Notes: generated by a model not told the origin, from the sequence alone. A stretch of 64,000 nt of DNA from Enterobacteriaceae bacterium (GCA_902363335.1 CABIZV010000002.1:434001-498000); one strand, 5' to 3'; counted from the first letter of the stretch, positions 25,583 through 35,943 are shown. Numbers and translations: made by a program.

Positions 25583-28384
25583 ATGCAGAACAGCGCTTTG
25601 AAAGCCTGGTTGGACTCTTCTTACCTCTCTGGCTCTAACCAGAGCTGGATAGAACAGCTCTATGAAGACTTCTTAACCGACCCTGACTCGGTAGACGCTA
25701 ACTGGCGTTCGACGTTCCAGCAGTTACCTGGCACCGGAGTCAAACCGGATCAACTCCATTCAACAACACGTGATTATTTCCGTCGTCTCGCGAAGGATGC
25801 CTCACGTTACTCTTCCTCTATATCAGATCCTGATGCGAACGCGAAGCAGGTCAAAGTCCTGCAGCTTATCAACGCCTATCGCTTCCGTGGTCACCAGCAT
25901 GCGATCCTCGACCCGTTAGGGCTGTGGAAACAAGATATCGTCGCTGATTTGGATCCTGCTTTCCACGATCTGACGGAAGCTGATTTCCAGGAAACCTTTA
26001 ACGTCGGTTCCTTTGCTATTGGCAAAGAAACGATGAAGCTGGGCGAACTGATTGATGCGCTCAAGCAGACCTACTGCGGCCATATCGGCGCGGAATACAT
26101 GCACATTACCAGCACCGAAGAAAAACGTTGGATTCAGCAGCGTTTTGAAGCGGGGCACGCCACATTTAGCGCTGAGGAAAAGACGCGTTTCCTGAGCGAA
26201 CTGACCGCAGCTGAAGGTCTGGAACGTTACCTGGGCGCGAAATTCCCGGGTGCTAAGCGCTTCTCGCTGGAAGGCGGCGATGCGCTGGTACCAATGCTCA
26301 AAGAGATGATTCGCCATGCCGGTAAGAGCGGCACGCGTGAAGTGGTGCTGGGTATGGCGCACCGCGGTCGTCTGAACGTCCTGATAAACGTCCTCGGCAA
26401 ACAGTCTCAAGAGCTTTTTGACGAGTTTTCCGGCAAACATAAAGAACACCTCGGCACCGGTGACGTGAAGTACCATATGGGCTTCTCTTCTGACATCGAA
26501 ACCGAAGGCGGTTTGGTTCACCTGGCGCTGGCGTTTAACCCGTCGCACCTGGAAATCGTCAGCCCAGTGGTTATTGGTTCCGTTCGCGCTCGTCTTGATC
26601 GTCTGGAAAAACCAAGCATCAATCAGGTTCTGCCAATTACCATTCACGGTGATGCGGCGGTAGCGGGTCAGGGCGTGGTTCAGGAAACCCTGAACATGTC
26701 GAAAGCGCGCGGTTATGAAGTGGGCGGTACGGTGCGTATCGTCATTAACAACCAGGTGGGTTTCACCACTTCCAACCCGCTGGATGCGCGCTCGACGCCG
26801 TACTGTACCGATATCGGTAAGATGGTGATGGCACCAATCTTCCACGTGAACGCGGATGACCCGGAAGCGGTCGCTTTCGTTACCCGTCTGGCGCTGGACT
26901 TCCGTAATACCTTCAAACGCGATGTGTTCATCGATCTGGTTTGCTATCGCCGTCACGGCCACAACGAAGCCGACGAGCCGAGTGCAACTCAGCCGCTGAT
27001 GTATCAGAAAATCAAAAAGCATCCGACCCCACGCAAAATCTACGCTGACAAGCTGGAAGCGGAGAAAGTCGCGACGCTTGAAGACGCAACCGAGATGGTT
27101 AACCTGTATCGCGATGCGCTCGACGCGGGTGAATGCGTGGTGAAAGAGTGGCGTCCGATGAACCTGCACTCCTTTACCTGGTCGCCGTACCTCAACCACG
27201 AATGGGATGAGAGCTACCCGAACAAGGTTGATATGAAGCGCTTGCAGGAACTGGCTACTCGTATCAGTACTATTCCTGACGCGATTGAAATGCAGTCCCG
27301 CGTGGCGAAAATCTACGGCGACCGTCAGTCAATGGCCACGGGCGAGAAATTGTTCGACTGGGGCGGCGCGGAAAACCTGGCGTACGCCACGCTGGTTGAT
27401 GAAGGCGTACCGGTGCGTCTGTCCGGCGAAGATGCGGGTCGCGGAACCTTCTTCCACCGTCACGCGGTCATTCACAACCAGACTAACGGTTCTACCTATA
27501 CGCCGCTGCAATATGTCCACAACGGTCAGGGCGACTTCAAAGTCTGGGACTCCGTACTGTCTGAAGAAGCGGTACTGGCCTTTGAATACGGCTATGCCAC
27601 GGCTGAACCGCGTACGCTGACCATCTGGGAAGCGCAGTTCGGCGACTTCGCTAACGGTGCACAGGTGGTGATTGACCAGTTCATCTCCTCCGGCGAGCAG
27701 AAATGGGGCCGTATGTGCGGGCTGGTAATGCTGCTGCCGCACGGCTACGAAGGGCAGGGGCCGGAGCACTCCTCCGCGCGTCTGGAACGTTATCTGCAAC
27801 TTTGCGCGCAGCAAAACATGCAGGTTTGCGTGCCATCAACCCCAGCTCAGGTTTATCACATGCTGCGTCGTCAGGCGCTGCGCGGGATGCGTCGTCCGCT
27901 GGTGGTGATGTCTCCTAAATCTCTGCTGCGTCATCCGCTGGCAGTATCTTCTCTCGACGAACTGGCTAACGGCACCTTTATGCCGGCCATCGGCGAGATT
28001 GATGAACTGGATCCGCAGGCGGTGAAACGCGTTGTGCTGTGTTCGGGTAAGGTGTACTACGACTTGCTGGAACAGCGTCGCAAAAACGATCAAAAAGATG
28101 TCGCTATCGTGCGTATCGAACAGCTGTATCCGTTCCCGCACCACGCAGTACAAGAAGCATTAAAACCATTTACTCACGTGCATGATTTTGTCTGGTGTCA
28201 GGAAGAGCCCTTAAACCAGGGCGCATGGTACTGCAGCCAGCATCATTTCCGTGATGTGATTCCATTTGGGTCTGCTCTGCGTTACGCAGGTCGCCCAGCC
28301 TCCGCCTCGCCGGCGGTAGGGTATATGTCTGTTCACCAGAAGCAACAACAAGATCTGGTCAATGACGCGCTGAACGTCGATTAA
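25583..28384 (+). CDS. sucA: 2-oxoglutarate dehydrogenase E1 component
   Basis: A 933-residue thiamine-diphosphate enzyme that decarboxylates 2-oxoglutarate and passes succinyl to SucB lipoate. The N-terminal FLTDPDSVDANW complex-binding segment is present, as are the HRGRLNVL and GDAAVAGQGVVQETLNMS active-site blocks. The ThDP-Mg region VGFTTSNP and YRRHGHNEADEPSATQP follow. It is the first suc gene; sucB follows 13 bases after the stop. Confidence 0.97.
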   Translation: MQNSALKAWLDSSYLSGSNQSWIEQLYEDFLTDPDSVDANWRSTFQQLPGTGVKPDQLHSTTRDYFRRLAKDASRYSSSISDPDANAKQVKVLQLINAYRFRGHQHAILDPLGLWKQDIVADLDPAFHDLTEADFQETFNVGSFAIGKETMKLGELIDALKQTYCGHIGAEYMHITSTEEKRWIQQRFEAGHATFSAEEKTRFLSELTAAEGLERYLGAKFPGAKRFSLEGGDALVPMLKEMIRHAGKSGTREVVLGMAHRGRLNVLINVLGKQSQELFDEFSGKHKEHLGTGDVKYHMGFSSDIETEGGLVHLALAFNPSHLEIVSPVVIGSVRARLDRLEKPSINQVLPITIHGDAAVAGQGVVQETLNMSKARGYEVGGTVRIVINNQVGFTTSNPLDARSTPYCTDIGKMVMAPIFHVNADDPEAVAFVTRLALDFRNTFKRDVFIDLVCYRRHGHNEADEPSATQPLMYQKIKKHPTPRKIYADKLEAEKVATLEDATEMVNLYRDALDAGECVVKEWRPMNLHSFTWSPYLNHEWDESYPNKVDMKRLQELATRISTIPDAIEMQSRVAKIYGDRQSMATGEKLFDWGGAENLAYATLVDEGVPVRLSGEDAGRGTFFHRHAVIHNQTNGSTYTPLQYVHNGQGDFKVWDSVLSEEAVLAFEYGYATAEPRTLTIWEAQFGDFANGAQVVIDQFISSGEQKWGRMCGLVMLLPHGYEGQGPEHSSARLERYLQLCAQQNMQVCVPSTPAQVYHMLRRQALRGMRRPLVVMSPKSLLRHPLAVSSLDELANGTFMPAIGEIDELDPQAVKRVVLCSGKVYYDLLEQRRKNDQKDVAIVRIEQLYPFPHHAVQEALKPFTHVHDFVWCQEEPLNQGAWYCSQHHFRDVIPFGSALRYAGRPASASPAVGYMSVHQKQQQDLVNDALNVD

Positions 28385-28397
28385 TTAAGGATACAAA

Positions 28398-29618
28398 ATG
28401 AGTAGCGTAGATATTCTGGTTCCCGACCTGCCTGAATCCGTAGCGGATGCTACCGTGGCAACCTGGCATAAAAAACCTGGCGATGCGGTAGTTCGTGATG
28501 AAGTGCTGGTAGAAATCGAAACTGACAAAGTGGTACTGGAAGTACCGGCGTCGGCGGATGGCATTCTGGATGCCGTTCTGGAAGATGAAGGTACGACCGT
28601 CACCTCCCGTCAGATCCTGGGTCGCCTGCGTGAAGGCAACAGCGGTGGTAAAGAAACCAGCGCGAAATCTGAAAGCAAAGAGTCTACCCCGGCTCAGCGC
28701 CAACAGGCTTCACTAACCGAGCAGAACAACGATGCACTGAGCCCAGCGATCCGTCGTCTGCTGGCTGAGCACAACCTCGATGCCAACGCGATCAAAGGTT
28801 CGGGTGTGGGTGGTCGTCTGACCCGTGAAGATGTTGAGAAACATCTGGCGAAAGCACCGGCGAAAGCTGAAGCAGCACCAGCAGCAGCCGCCGCTGCACC
28901 GGTTGCGCCGCTGGCGGGCCGTTCTGAGAAACGCGTTCCAATGACCCGTCTGCGCAAACGCGTTGCCGAGCGTCTGCTGGAAGCGAAAAACTCTACCGCC
29001 ATGCTGACGACCTTCAACGAAGTCAACATGAAGCCAATCATGGATCTGCGTAAGCAGTACGGTGACGCGTTTGAAAAACGTCACGGCATCCGTCTGGGCT
29101 TTATGTCCTTCTACGTGAAAGCGGTAGTTGAAGCGCTGAAACGCTACCCGGAAGTGAATGCGTCTATTGATGGCGACGATGTGGTTTATCACAACTATTT
29201 CGATGTGAGCATGGCGGTTTCTACCCCGCGCGGTCTGGTGACGCCAGTGCTGCGTGATGTGGATGCGCTGGGCATGGCTGACATTGAAAAGAACATCAAA
29301 ACGCTGGCCCTGAAAGGCCGTGACGGCAAGCTGACCGTCGAAGACCTGACCGGCGGTAACTTCACCATTACCAACGGCGGCGTGTTTGGTTCCCTGATGT
29401 CTACCCCGATTATCAACCCGCCTCAGAGCGCGATTCTGGGTATGCATGCTATTAAAGACCGTCCAATGGCGGTAGATGGCAAAGTGGAAATTCTGCCAAT
29501 GATGTACCTGGCGTTGTCCTACGACCACCGTTTGATCGATGGGCGCGAGTCTGTAGGCTTCCTGGTGGCCATCAAAGAGTTGCTGGAAGATCCAACCCGT
29601 CTGTTGCTGGACGTGTAG
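28398..29618 (+). CDS. sucB: Dihydrolipoyl succinyltransferase (E2)
   Basis: A 406-residue E2. The lipoyl domain (1-80) carries the modified Lys in EIETDKVVLEV. The peripheral subunit-binding domain lies at about 115-150 (SPAIRRLLAEHNLDANAIKGSG). A flexible Ala/Pro linker (AEAAPAAAAAAPVAP) leads to the catalytic domain, which ends with YDHRLIDGRE carrying the active His. It moves succinyl from lipoate to CoA and forms the 24-mer core. Confidence 0.97.
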   Translation: MSSVDILVPDLPESVADATVATWHKKPGDAVVRDEVLVEIETDKVVLEVPASADGILDAVLEDEGTTVTSRQILGRLREGNSGGKETSAKSESKESTPAQRQQASLTEQNNDALSPAIRRLLAEHNLDANAIKGSGVGGRLTREDVEKHLAKAPAKAEAAPAAAAAAPVAPLAGRSEKRVPMTRLRKRVAERLLEAKNSTAMLTTFNEVNMKPIMDLRKQYGDAFEKRHGIRLGFMSFYVKAVVEALKRYPEVNASIDGDDVVYHNYFDVSMAVSTPRGLVTPVLRDVDALGMADIEKNIKTLALKGRDGKLTVEDLTGGNFTITNGGVFGSLMSTPIINPPQSAILGMHAIKDRPMAVDGKVEILPMMYLALSYDHRLIDGRESVGFLVAIKELLEDPTRLLLDV

Positions 29619-29640
29619 TAAATAAGAGTATCACCTGCCT

Positions 29641-29723
29641 GTAGGCCGGATAAGGCGTTCACGCCGCCATCCGGCGTTGATGCAATGCCTGATGGCGGCG
29701 CTAGCGCGCCTTATCAGGCCTAC
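29641..29723. repeat. BIME between sucB and sucC
   Basis: GTAGGCCGGATAAGGCGTTC...GCCATCCGGC is followed by the inverted partner TGATGGCGGCG...CCTTATCAGGCCTAC. It lies inside the sucABCD transcript and may affect relative stability of the two halves. Confidence 0.88.
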
Positions 29724-29762
29724 GGTTTAAGATAATGATTACCTGAAGGATGGATAGAACAC

Positions 29763-30929
29763 ATGAACTTACATGAATATCAGGCAAAACAACTCTTTGC
29801 CCGCTATGGCTTACCGGCTCCGGTGGGTTATGCCTGTACTACTCCGCGCGAAGCAGAAGAAGCCGCTTCAAAAATCGGCGCTGGCCCGTGGGTAGTGAAA
29901 TGTCAGGTTCACGCTGGTGGCCGCGGTAAAGCGGGCGGTGTGAAGGTCGTTAACTCCAAAGAAGACATCCGCGCTTTCGCTGAGCATTGGCTGGGTAAAC
30001 GTCTGGTGACCTATCAGACAGATGCGCACGGTCAGCCGGTTAACCAGATTCTGGTTGAAGCCGCGACCGACATCGGTAAAGAACTGTACCTGGGCGCGGT
30101 TGTTGACCGTAGCTCCCGTCGCGTGGTGTTCATGGCGTCTACTGAAGGCGGCGTGGAAATTGAAAAAGTGGCGGAAGAAACTCCGCACCTGATCCACAAA
30201 GTTGCGCTCGATCCGCTGGCGGGCCCTATGCCTTACCAGGGTCGTGAACTGGCGTTCAAACTGGGTCTGGAAGGTAAACAGGTTCAGCAGTTCACCAAGA
30301 TCTTCATGGGCCTTGCGACTATCTTCCTTGAGCGCGATCTGGCGCTGATTGAAATTAACCCACTGGTTGTCACCAAGCAGGGCGATCTTATCTGCCTCGA
30401 CGGCAAACTGGGTGCTGACGGCAACGCACTGTTCCGCCAGGCTGACCTGCGTGAAATGCGCGACCAGTCTCAGGAAGATCCACGTGAAGCGCAGGCTGCA
30501 CAGTGGGAACTGAACTACGTTGCTCTCGACGGCAACATCGGCTGTATGGTTAACGGTGCGGGCCTGGCAATGGGCACCATGGACATCGTGAAACTGCACG
30601 GCGGCGAACCGGCTAACTTCCTCGACGTTGGCGGCGGCGCGACCAAAGAACGCGTAACCGAAGCATTCAAAATCATCCTGTCTGATGACAACGTGAAAGC
30701 GGTTCTGGTGAACATCTTCGGCGGTATCGTCCGCTGTGACCTGATTGCTGACGGTATCATCGGCGCAGTTGCAGAAGTGGGCGTTAACGTCCCGGTTGTC
30801 GTTCGTCTGGAAGGCAACAACGCCGAACTCGGCGCGAAAAAATTGGCTGACAGCGGCCTGAATATTATTGCAGCAAAAAGTCTGACGGACGCAGCACAGC
30901 AGGTTGTCGCCGCAGTGGAGGGGAAATAA
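29763..30929 (+). CDS. sucC: Succinyl-CoA synthetase beta subunit
   Basis: A 388-residue ATP-grasp protein. MNLHEYQAKQLFARYGLPAP starts the nucleotide-binding domain, VKCQVHAGGRGKAGGVK is the ATP loop, and the C-terminal CoA-ligase domain has FGGIVRCDLIADG. With SucD it makes ATP from succinyl-CoA. Its stop overlaps the sucD start by one base. Confidence 0.97.
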   Translation: MNLHEYQAKQLFARYGLPAPVGYACTTPREAEEAASKIGAGPWVVKCQVHAGGRGKAGGVKVVNSKEDIRAFAEHWLGKRLVTYQTDAHGQPVNQILVEAATDIGKELYLGAVVDRSSRRVVFMASTEGGVEIEKVAEETPHLIHKVALDPLAGPMPYQGRELAFKLGLEGKQVQQFTKIFMGLATIFLERDLALIEINPLVVTKQGDLICLDGKLGADGNALFRQADLREMRDQSQEDPREAQAAQWELNYVALDGNIGCMVNGAGLAMGTMDIVKLHGGEPANFLDVGGGATKERVTEAFKIILSDDNVKAVLVNIFGGIVRCDLIADGIIGAVAEVGVNVPVVVRLEGNNAELGAKKLADSGLNIIAAKSLTDAAQQVVAAVEGK

Positions 30930-31798
30930 TGTCCATTTTAATCGATAAAAACACCAAGGTTATCTGCCAGGGCTTCACCGGTAGCCAGGGTTCTTTCCAC
31001 TCCGAACAGGCGATTGCTTACGGTACGCAGATGGTTGGCGGCGTGACCCCAGGCAAAGGCGGCACCACTCACCTGGGCCTGCCAGTATTTAACACCGTGC
31101 GTGAAGCGGTAGAAGCGACGGGCGCAACCGCGACCGTTATCTACGTTCCAGCACCGTTCTGCAAAGACTCCATTCTGGAAGCTATCGATGCGGGCATCAA
31201 ACTGATTATCACCATCACCGAAGGCATCCCAACGCTTGATATGCTGACCGTGAAAGTGAAACTGGATGAAGCTGGCGTACGTATGATCGGCCCGAACTGC
31301 CCGGGTGTTATCACCCCAGGCGAATGCAAAATCGGTATCATGCCGGGTCACATTCACAAGCCGGGCAAAGTGGGTATTGTTTCCCGTTCCGGTACGCTGA
31401 CCTATGAAGCGGTTAAGCAGACCACCGATTACGGTTTCGGCCAGTCCACCTGTGTGGGCATCGGCGGTGACCCGATCCCGGGCTCTAACTTTATCGATAT
31501 CCTGAAGCTGTTCCAGGAAGATCCGCAAACTGAAGCGATCGTGATGATCGGTGAAATCGGCGGTAGCGCAGAAGAAGAAGCGGCTGCGTACATCAAAGAA
31601 CACGTGACTAAACCTGTTGTCGGCTACATTGCAGGCGTTACCGCGCCGAAAGGTAAGCGTATGGGCCACGCTGGGGCCATCATCGCAGGCGGTAAAGGGA
31701 CAGCAGACGAGAAGTTTGCTGCTCTGGAAGCGGCTGGCGTGAAAACCGTTCGTAGCCTGGCCGACATTGGCGAAGCGCTGAAGTCAGTCATCAAGTAA
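30929..31798 (+). CDS. sucD: Succinyl-CoA synthetase alpha subunit
   Basis: A 289-residue protein. The CoA-binding Rossmann domain starts CQGFTGSQGSFHSEQA. The phosphorylated active-site His lies in the C-terminal MGHAGAIIAGGKGTA. It is the last gene of the sdh-suc block. Confidence 0.97.
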   Translation: MSILIDKNTKVICQGFTGSQGSFHSEQAIAYGTQMVGGVTPGKGGTTHLGLPVFNTVREAVEATGATATVIYVPAPFCKDSILEAIDAGIKLIITITEGIPTLDMLTVKVKLDEAGVRMIGPNCPGVITPGECKIGIMPGHIHKPGKVGIVSRSGTLTYEAVKQTTDYGFGQSTCVGIGGDPIPGSNFIDILKLFQEDPQTEAIVMIGEIGGSAEEEAAAYIKEHVTKPVVGYIAGVTAPKGKRMGHAGAIIAGGKGTADEKFAALEAAGVKTVRSLADIGEALKSVIK

Positions 31799-31896
31799 TC
31801 CTCTCTGCTCCCTCATGAATTCCCGCAGATACAGGGAAGGAGGGAGCTTTATATGTCTAGTTTCGACATGGTTGGCCGCCCCGGGGCGGCCTTTTT
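31799..31896 (+). ncRNA. sdhX: Probable SdhX (RybD) 3'-UTR small RNA with terminator
   Basis: In E. coli the sdh-suc mRNA 3' end is cut to give the Hfq-bound sRNA SdhX, which links TCA flux to acetate metabolism. Here the sequence straight after sucD has a pyrimidine-rich 5' part and ends in a strong intrinsic terminator (GGCCGCCCC/GGGGCGGCC, then TTTTTT at 31874-31896), as an Hfq sRNA needs. Identity rests on position and terminator; I have not aligned it. Confidence 0.55.
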
Positions 31897-32650
31897 TATG
31901 CCATTTTCACCGATGTCGTCGTATTGAGGCACAGCTGCGAGGGGAGAATGTTGACTTTCATCGATTAATTTTTGCGCGAACAATCTTTTTTGCCCCTAAG
32001 GGGGTAACGACAGGCAAGATTGATGAATATGGTGAATGTTAATTTATTAATATTTAAAGTGAATGGAATGTTATTTTGGGTCCAGGGGTTGCTGGCGGGG
32101 AGAAAAAAATGACGAACGGTCTATTTTGAACTATACAGAGTATTTCTGACTATCCTCGCGCGGTTGCGTTAAATTCAATTACCTTTTGGTGCAAATGCGC
32201 TTTATTTGGCAACTGAAAAGCTCAAATTAAAAACACATTGTTAACAACTCATTCATCATGATTCTCAATTAAAAACAAAATTAACAAAGTGAACCTAAGT
32301 TGATTTAAATCAATATGTAATCACTGGATATAACTCAACAAAACCGTTAAATTGTCGTGGATCAAATTGGCTGAAAGTCGCTTGATTCGCTATAAATTGA
32401 TCACCGTCGAAAAACGTAAAACTTCTCCAATAAAAACCTGTTTATTGTAAGGGTTTTACAGCGTAATATATTTTAGGGATCAATTGAGTTTTTTATTAAC
32501 ACGTTTGTAACTTTCACTTATTACCGTTTTCTGTCCTCAGCATGGGGCGGCAGTAGGGAAGGGGACAAATTAATTTGTATTGGGGCATGTGTTTGAATCC
32601 CGGAGACGGGTTCAATCTCGGAGTCTTCATGCGATGAGCAAGGAGTCATG
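31897..32650. promoter_or_regulatory. cydA upstream region with FNR box
   Basis: A 750-base AT-rich region without genes; in E. coli K-12 mngRAB lies between sucD and cydA. TTGATTTAAATCAA at 32300-32313 is a perfect FNR half-site pair (TTGAT-N4-ATCAA). E. coli cydAB is repressed by FNR and activated by ArcA; several AT-rich direct repeats at 32220-32400 could be ArcA sites but I cannot assign them. Confidence 0.7.
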
Positions 32651-34219
32651 ATGTTAGATATAGTCGAACTGTCGCGCTTGCAGTTTGCCTTGACCGCGAT
32701 GTACCACTTCCTGTTTGTTCCGCTGACGCTCGGTATGGCGTTCCTGCTGGCAATCATGGAAACGGTTTACGTCCTTTCCGGCAAACAGATTTATAAAGAT
32801 ATGACCAAGTTCTGGGGCAAGTTGTTTGGTATCAACTTTGCGCTGGGTGTGGCGACCGGTCTGACCATGGAGTTCCAGTTCGGGACTAACTGGTCTTACT
32901 ATTCCCACTATGTAGGCGATATCTTCGGTGCGCCTCTGGCCATCGAAGGCTTAATGGCCTTCTTCCTCGAATCTACCTTTGTAGGTCTGTTCTTCTTCGG
33001 TTGGGATCGTCTGGGTAAAGTCCAGCACATGGCTGTCACCTGGCTGGTGGCGCTTGGCTCCAACCTCTCCGCACTGTGGATTCTGGTGGCGAACGGTTGG
33101 ATGCAGAACCCAATCGCTTCTGATTTCAACTTCGAAACCATGCGTATGGAAATGGTCAGCTTCTCCGAGCTGGTCTTAAACCCGGTCGCACAGGTTAAAT
33201 TCGTTCACACCGTTGCTTCAGGCTACGTCTGCGGCGCAATGTTCGTCCTCGGTATCAGCTCCTACTACATGCTGCGCGGCCGTGACTTCGCTTTTGCGAA
33301 GCGCTCTTTCGCCATTGCAGCAAGCTTTGGTATGGCGGCGATCCTCTCTGTTATCGTTCTGGGTGATGAATCCGGCTACGAAATGGGTGACGTTCAGAAA
33401 ACCAAACTGGCAGCCATTGAAGCCGAATGGGAAACTCAGCCAGCACCTGCGTCCTTTACCCTGTTTGGGATCCCGGATCAGGATGCGCAGGAAAACCATT
33501 TCGCCATTCAAATTCCTTACGCGCTCGGTATCATTGCCACCCGCTCTGTTGATAAGCAGGTGACCGGTCTGAAAGACCTGATGGTGCAGCACGAAGAGCG
33601 TATCCGTAACGGTATGAAGGCCTACTCGCTGCTGGAACAGCTGCGCGGTGGCTCGAAAGACCAGACGGTGCGTGATGAGTTTAACAACGTCAAGAAAGAC
33701 CTGGGTTATGGTCTGCTGCTCAAACGCTATACCGAGAATGTTTCGGATGCGACAGAAGCACAGATTTCTCAGGCAACCAAAGATTCTATTCCACGCGTGG
33801 CGCCGCTGTACTTCGCCTTCCGTATCATGGTGGCGTGCGGCATCCTGATGCTGGCGATTATCGCTGTCTCCTTCTGGACCGTTATTCGTAACCAGATTGG
33901 TAGCAAAAAATGGCTGCTGCGCACTGCGCTGTATGCGATTCCGCTGCCATGGATTGCCATTGAGTCCGGTTGGTTTGTTGCGGAATACGGCCGTCAGCCG
34001 TGGGCAATTGGTGAGGTGCTGCCAACGGCAGTGGCTAACTCCAGCCTGACCGCGGGCGACCTGATCTTCTCGATGCTGCTGATTTGTGGTCTGTACACCC
34101 TGTTCCTCGTGGCAGAGCTGTATCTGATGTTCAAATTCGCCCGTAAGGGACCAAGCAGCCTGAAAACCGGTCGTTACCACTATGAGCAGTCTACCGCGAC
34201 TACTCAGCCGGCACGCTAA
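32651..34219 (+). CDS. cydA: Cytochrome bd-I oxidase subunit I
   Basis: A 522-residue inner-membrane oxidase subunit. His19 (TAMYHF), the second His in KFVHTVASGY, and a C-terminal-half Met bind hemes b595/d and b558. The periplasmic Q-loop lies at about 240-380. With CydB it oxidises ubiquinol and reduces oxygen to water with high affinity. I chose ATG 32651, the second of two adjacent ATGs, by the family N-terminus MLDIVELSRLQFAL; AGGAG precedes it. Confidence 0.97.
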   Translation: MLDIVELSRLQFALTAMYHFLFVPLTLGMAFLLAIMETVYVLSGKQIYKDMTKFWGKLFGINFALGVATGLTMEFQFGTNWSYYSHYVGDIFGAPLAIEGLMAFFLESTFVGLFFFGWDRLGKVQHMAVTWLVALGSNLSALWILVANGWMQNPIASDFNFETMRMEMVSFSELVLNPVAQVKFVHTVASGYVCGAMFVLGISSYYMLRGRDFAFAKRSFAIAASFGMAAILSVIVLGDESGYEMGDVQKTKLAAIEAEWETQPAPASFTLFGIPDQDAQENHFAIQIPYALGIIATRSVDKQVTGLKDLMVQHEERIRNGMKAYSLLEQLRGGSKDQTVRDEFNNVKKDLGYGLLLKRYTENVSDATEAQISQATKDSIPRVAPLYFAFRIMVACGILMLAIIAVSFWTVIRNQIGSKKWLLRTALYAIPLPWIAIESGWFVAEYGRQPWAIGEVLPTAVANSSLTAGDLIFSMLLICGLYTLFLVAELYLMFKFARKGPSSLKTGRYHYEQSTATTQPAR

Positions 34220-34234
34220 GACAGGAGTCGTCAA

Positions 34235-35374
34235 ATGATCGATTATGAAGTATTGCGTTTTATCTGGTGGCTGCTGATCGGCGTCTTGCTGATTGGATTT
34301 GCCGTCACCGATGGTTTCGACATGGGGGTGGGCATGCTCACCCGTTTCCTCGGTCGTAATGACACCGAACGTCGGATCATGATTAACTCCATCGCTCCGC
34401 ACTGGGACGGTAACCAGGTGTGGCTCATCACCGCCGGTGGCGCGCTGTTCGCCGCATGGCCGATGGTGTATGCCGCCGCGTTCTCCGGTTTCTATGTGGC
34501 GATGATCCTTGTGCTGGCATCCTTGTTCTTCCGTCCGGTCGGTTTTGACTACCGTTCGAAGATTGAAGACAGCCGCTGGCGCAACATGTGGGACTGGGGC
34601 ATCTTCATCGGTAGCTTCGTGCCGCCGCTGGTGATTGGCGTGGCGTTTGGCAACCTGTTGCAGGGCGTGCCGTTTAACGTCGACGAATATATGCGTCTGT
34701 ACTACACCGGTAACTTCTTCCAGCTGCTGAATCCGTTTGGTCTGCTGGCGGGTATTGTTAGCGTCGCGATGATCCTGACTCAGGGTGCTACCTACCTGCA
34801 AATGCGTACCGTTGGTGAGCTGCACCTGCGTACACGCACCGTCTCTATGGTGACGGCGCTGGTTACTCTGGTGTGCTTCGCACTAGCAGGCGTCTGGGTG
34901 TACTACGGCATCGATGGCTACGTGGTGAAATCGGTTATCGATCACGCAGGCCCGTCTAACCCACTGACCAAAGAAGTGGCGCGTGAAGCGGGTGCATGGA
35001 TGGTGAACTTCAACAACATGCCAGCGCTGTGGGCTATTCCTGCGCTAGGCGTGGTGCTGCCGTTGCTGACTACGCTGATGACCAAGGCTGACAAGGGCGC
35101 ATGGGCGTTCCTGTTCTCCTCGCTCACCCTGGCGTGCATCATCCTGACTGCTGGTATTGCGATGTTCCCGTTCGTTATGCCTTCAAGCACAATGATGAAT
35201 GCGAGCCTGACCATGTGGGATGCGACATCCAGCCAGATGACGCTGAATCTGATGACCTACGTAGCGATTGTCTTCGTGCCGATTATTCTGGCCTACACCA
35301 GCTGGTGTTACTGGAAAATGTTCGGTCGCATCACCAAAGACGATATCGAACGTAACACCCACTCTCTGTACTAA
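34235..35374 (+). CDS. cydB: Cytochrome bd-I oxidase subunit II
   Basis: A 379-residue membrane protein, equal in length to E. coli CydB. VTDGFDMGVGML and NGNQVWLITAGGALFAAWP-type segments (here DGNQVW) define the family. It has about nine helices and stabilises the heme pair in CydA. A gap of 15 bases separates it from cydA and 14 from cydX. Confidence 0.97.
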   Translation: MIDYEVLRFIWWLLIGVLLIGFAVTDGFDMGVGMLTRFLGRNDTERRIMINSIAPHWDGNQVWLITAGGALFAAWPMVYAAAFSGFYVAMILVLASLFFRPVGFDYRSKIEDSRWRNMWDWGIFIGSFVPPLVIGVAFGNLLQGVPFNVDEYMRLYYTGNFFQLLNPFGLLAGIVSVAMILTQGATYLQMRTVGELHLRTRTVSMVTALVTLVCFALAGVWVYYGIDGYVVKSVIDHAGPSNPLTKEVAREAGAWMVNFNNMPALWAIPALGVVLPLLTTLMTKADKGAWAFLFSSLTLACIILTAGIAMFPFVMPSSTMMNASLTMWDATSSQMTLNLMTYVAIVFVPIILAYTSWCYWKMFGRITKDDIERNTHSLY

Positions 35375-35388
35375 GTAAGGAGCTGAAT

Positions 35389-35502
35389 ATGTGGTATTTC
35401 GCATGGATTTTGGGAACGCTTCTTGCCTGTGCATTCGGCGTGATTACCGCCCTGGCGCTGGAACACGTTGAAGCGACCAATGCGGGTGAAGACAAGCACT
35501 GA
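35389..35502 (+). CDS. cydX: Cytochrome bd-I small subunit CydX
   Basis: A 37-residue single-helix protein that starts MWYFAWILGTLLACAFGV and ends in a short acidic tail. This matches E. coli CydX (YbgT), which is needed for stable, active bd-I oxidase. AAGGAGCTG lies seven bases upstream. Its stop overlaps ybgE by one base. It is too short for many gene finders. Confidence 0.95.
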   Translation: MWYFAWILGTLLACAFGVITALALEHVEATNAGEDKH

Positions 35503-35798
35503 TGAAAAAAATTATCGCAATGCTGTACGCGATAATGGATAAGCGCCCCTTGCGGGCGCTTTCCCTTGTTATGGCCCTTGCACTCGCAGGCTGCATCTTC
35601 TGGGATCCGACGCGCTTTGCGGCGAAGACCAGCGAGCTGGAAATCTGGCACGGTTTTCTGCTGATGTGGTCAGTGTGCGCAGGCGTGATTCACGGGGTTG
35701 GCTTCCGCCCGCGCTCGGTTCACTGGCAAGGGATTTTCTGTCCTCTTATCGCTGATTTAGTCCTGTTTGCTGGTCTGATTTTTTTCTTTAGCCAGTAA
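35502..35798 (+). CDS. ybgE: Cyd operon membrane protein YbgE
   Basis: A 98-residue inner-membrane protein with about three helices (ALSLVMALALAGCIFW, LLMWSVCAGVIHGVGF, LIADLVLFAGLIFFF). It is a fixed member of cyd operons; its function is unproven. Start ATG 35502 is translationally coupled to cydX. Confidence 0.93.
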   Translation: MKKIIAMLYAIMDKRPLRALSLVMALALAGCIFWDPTRFAAKTSELEIWHGFLLMWSVCAGVIHGVGFRPRSVHWQGIFCPLIADLVLFAGLIFFFSQ

Positions 35799-35943
35799 AA
35801 ATTCTCGCCTGATAAAGATGGGCTTGCACAAGCCCATAAAAATTTACTCTCCGTTTACTTCTCCCCATTCCAAACCATCATTGCCGCGCGTATAGTAGCG
35901 AAGTTCAAAAACCCAAAATTATTTTGCATTACCGGGACGTAAA

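Noticed and set aside
25916..27199. 427-codon open frame antisense to sucA
   Set aside because: Same reason: fully inside a conserved gene on the other strand.
33218..34825. 535-codon open frame antisense to cydA/cydB
   Set aside because: It lies fully opposite two conserved genes; long antisense frames arise from their codon bias, and the peptide is His/Gln/Arg-rich without domains.
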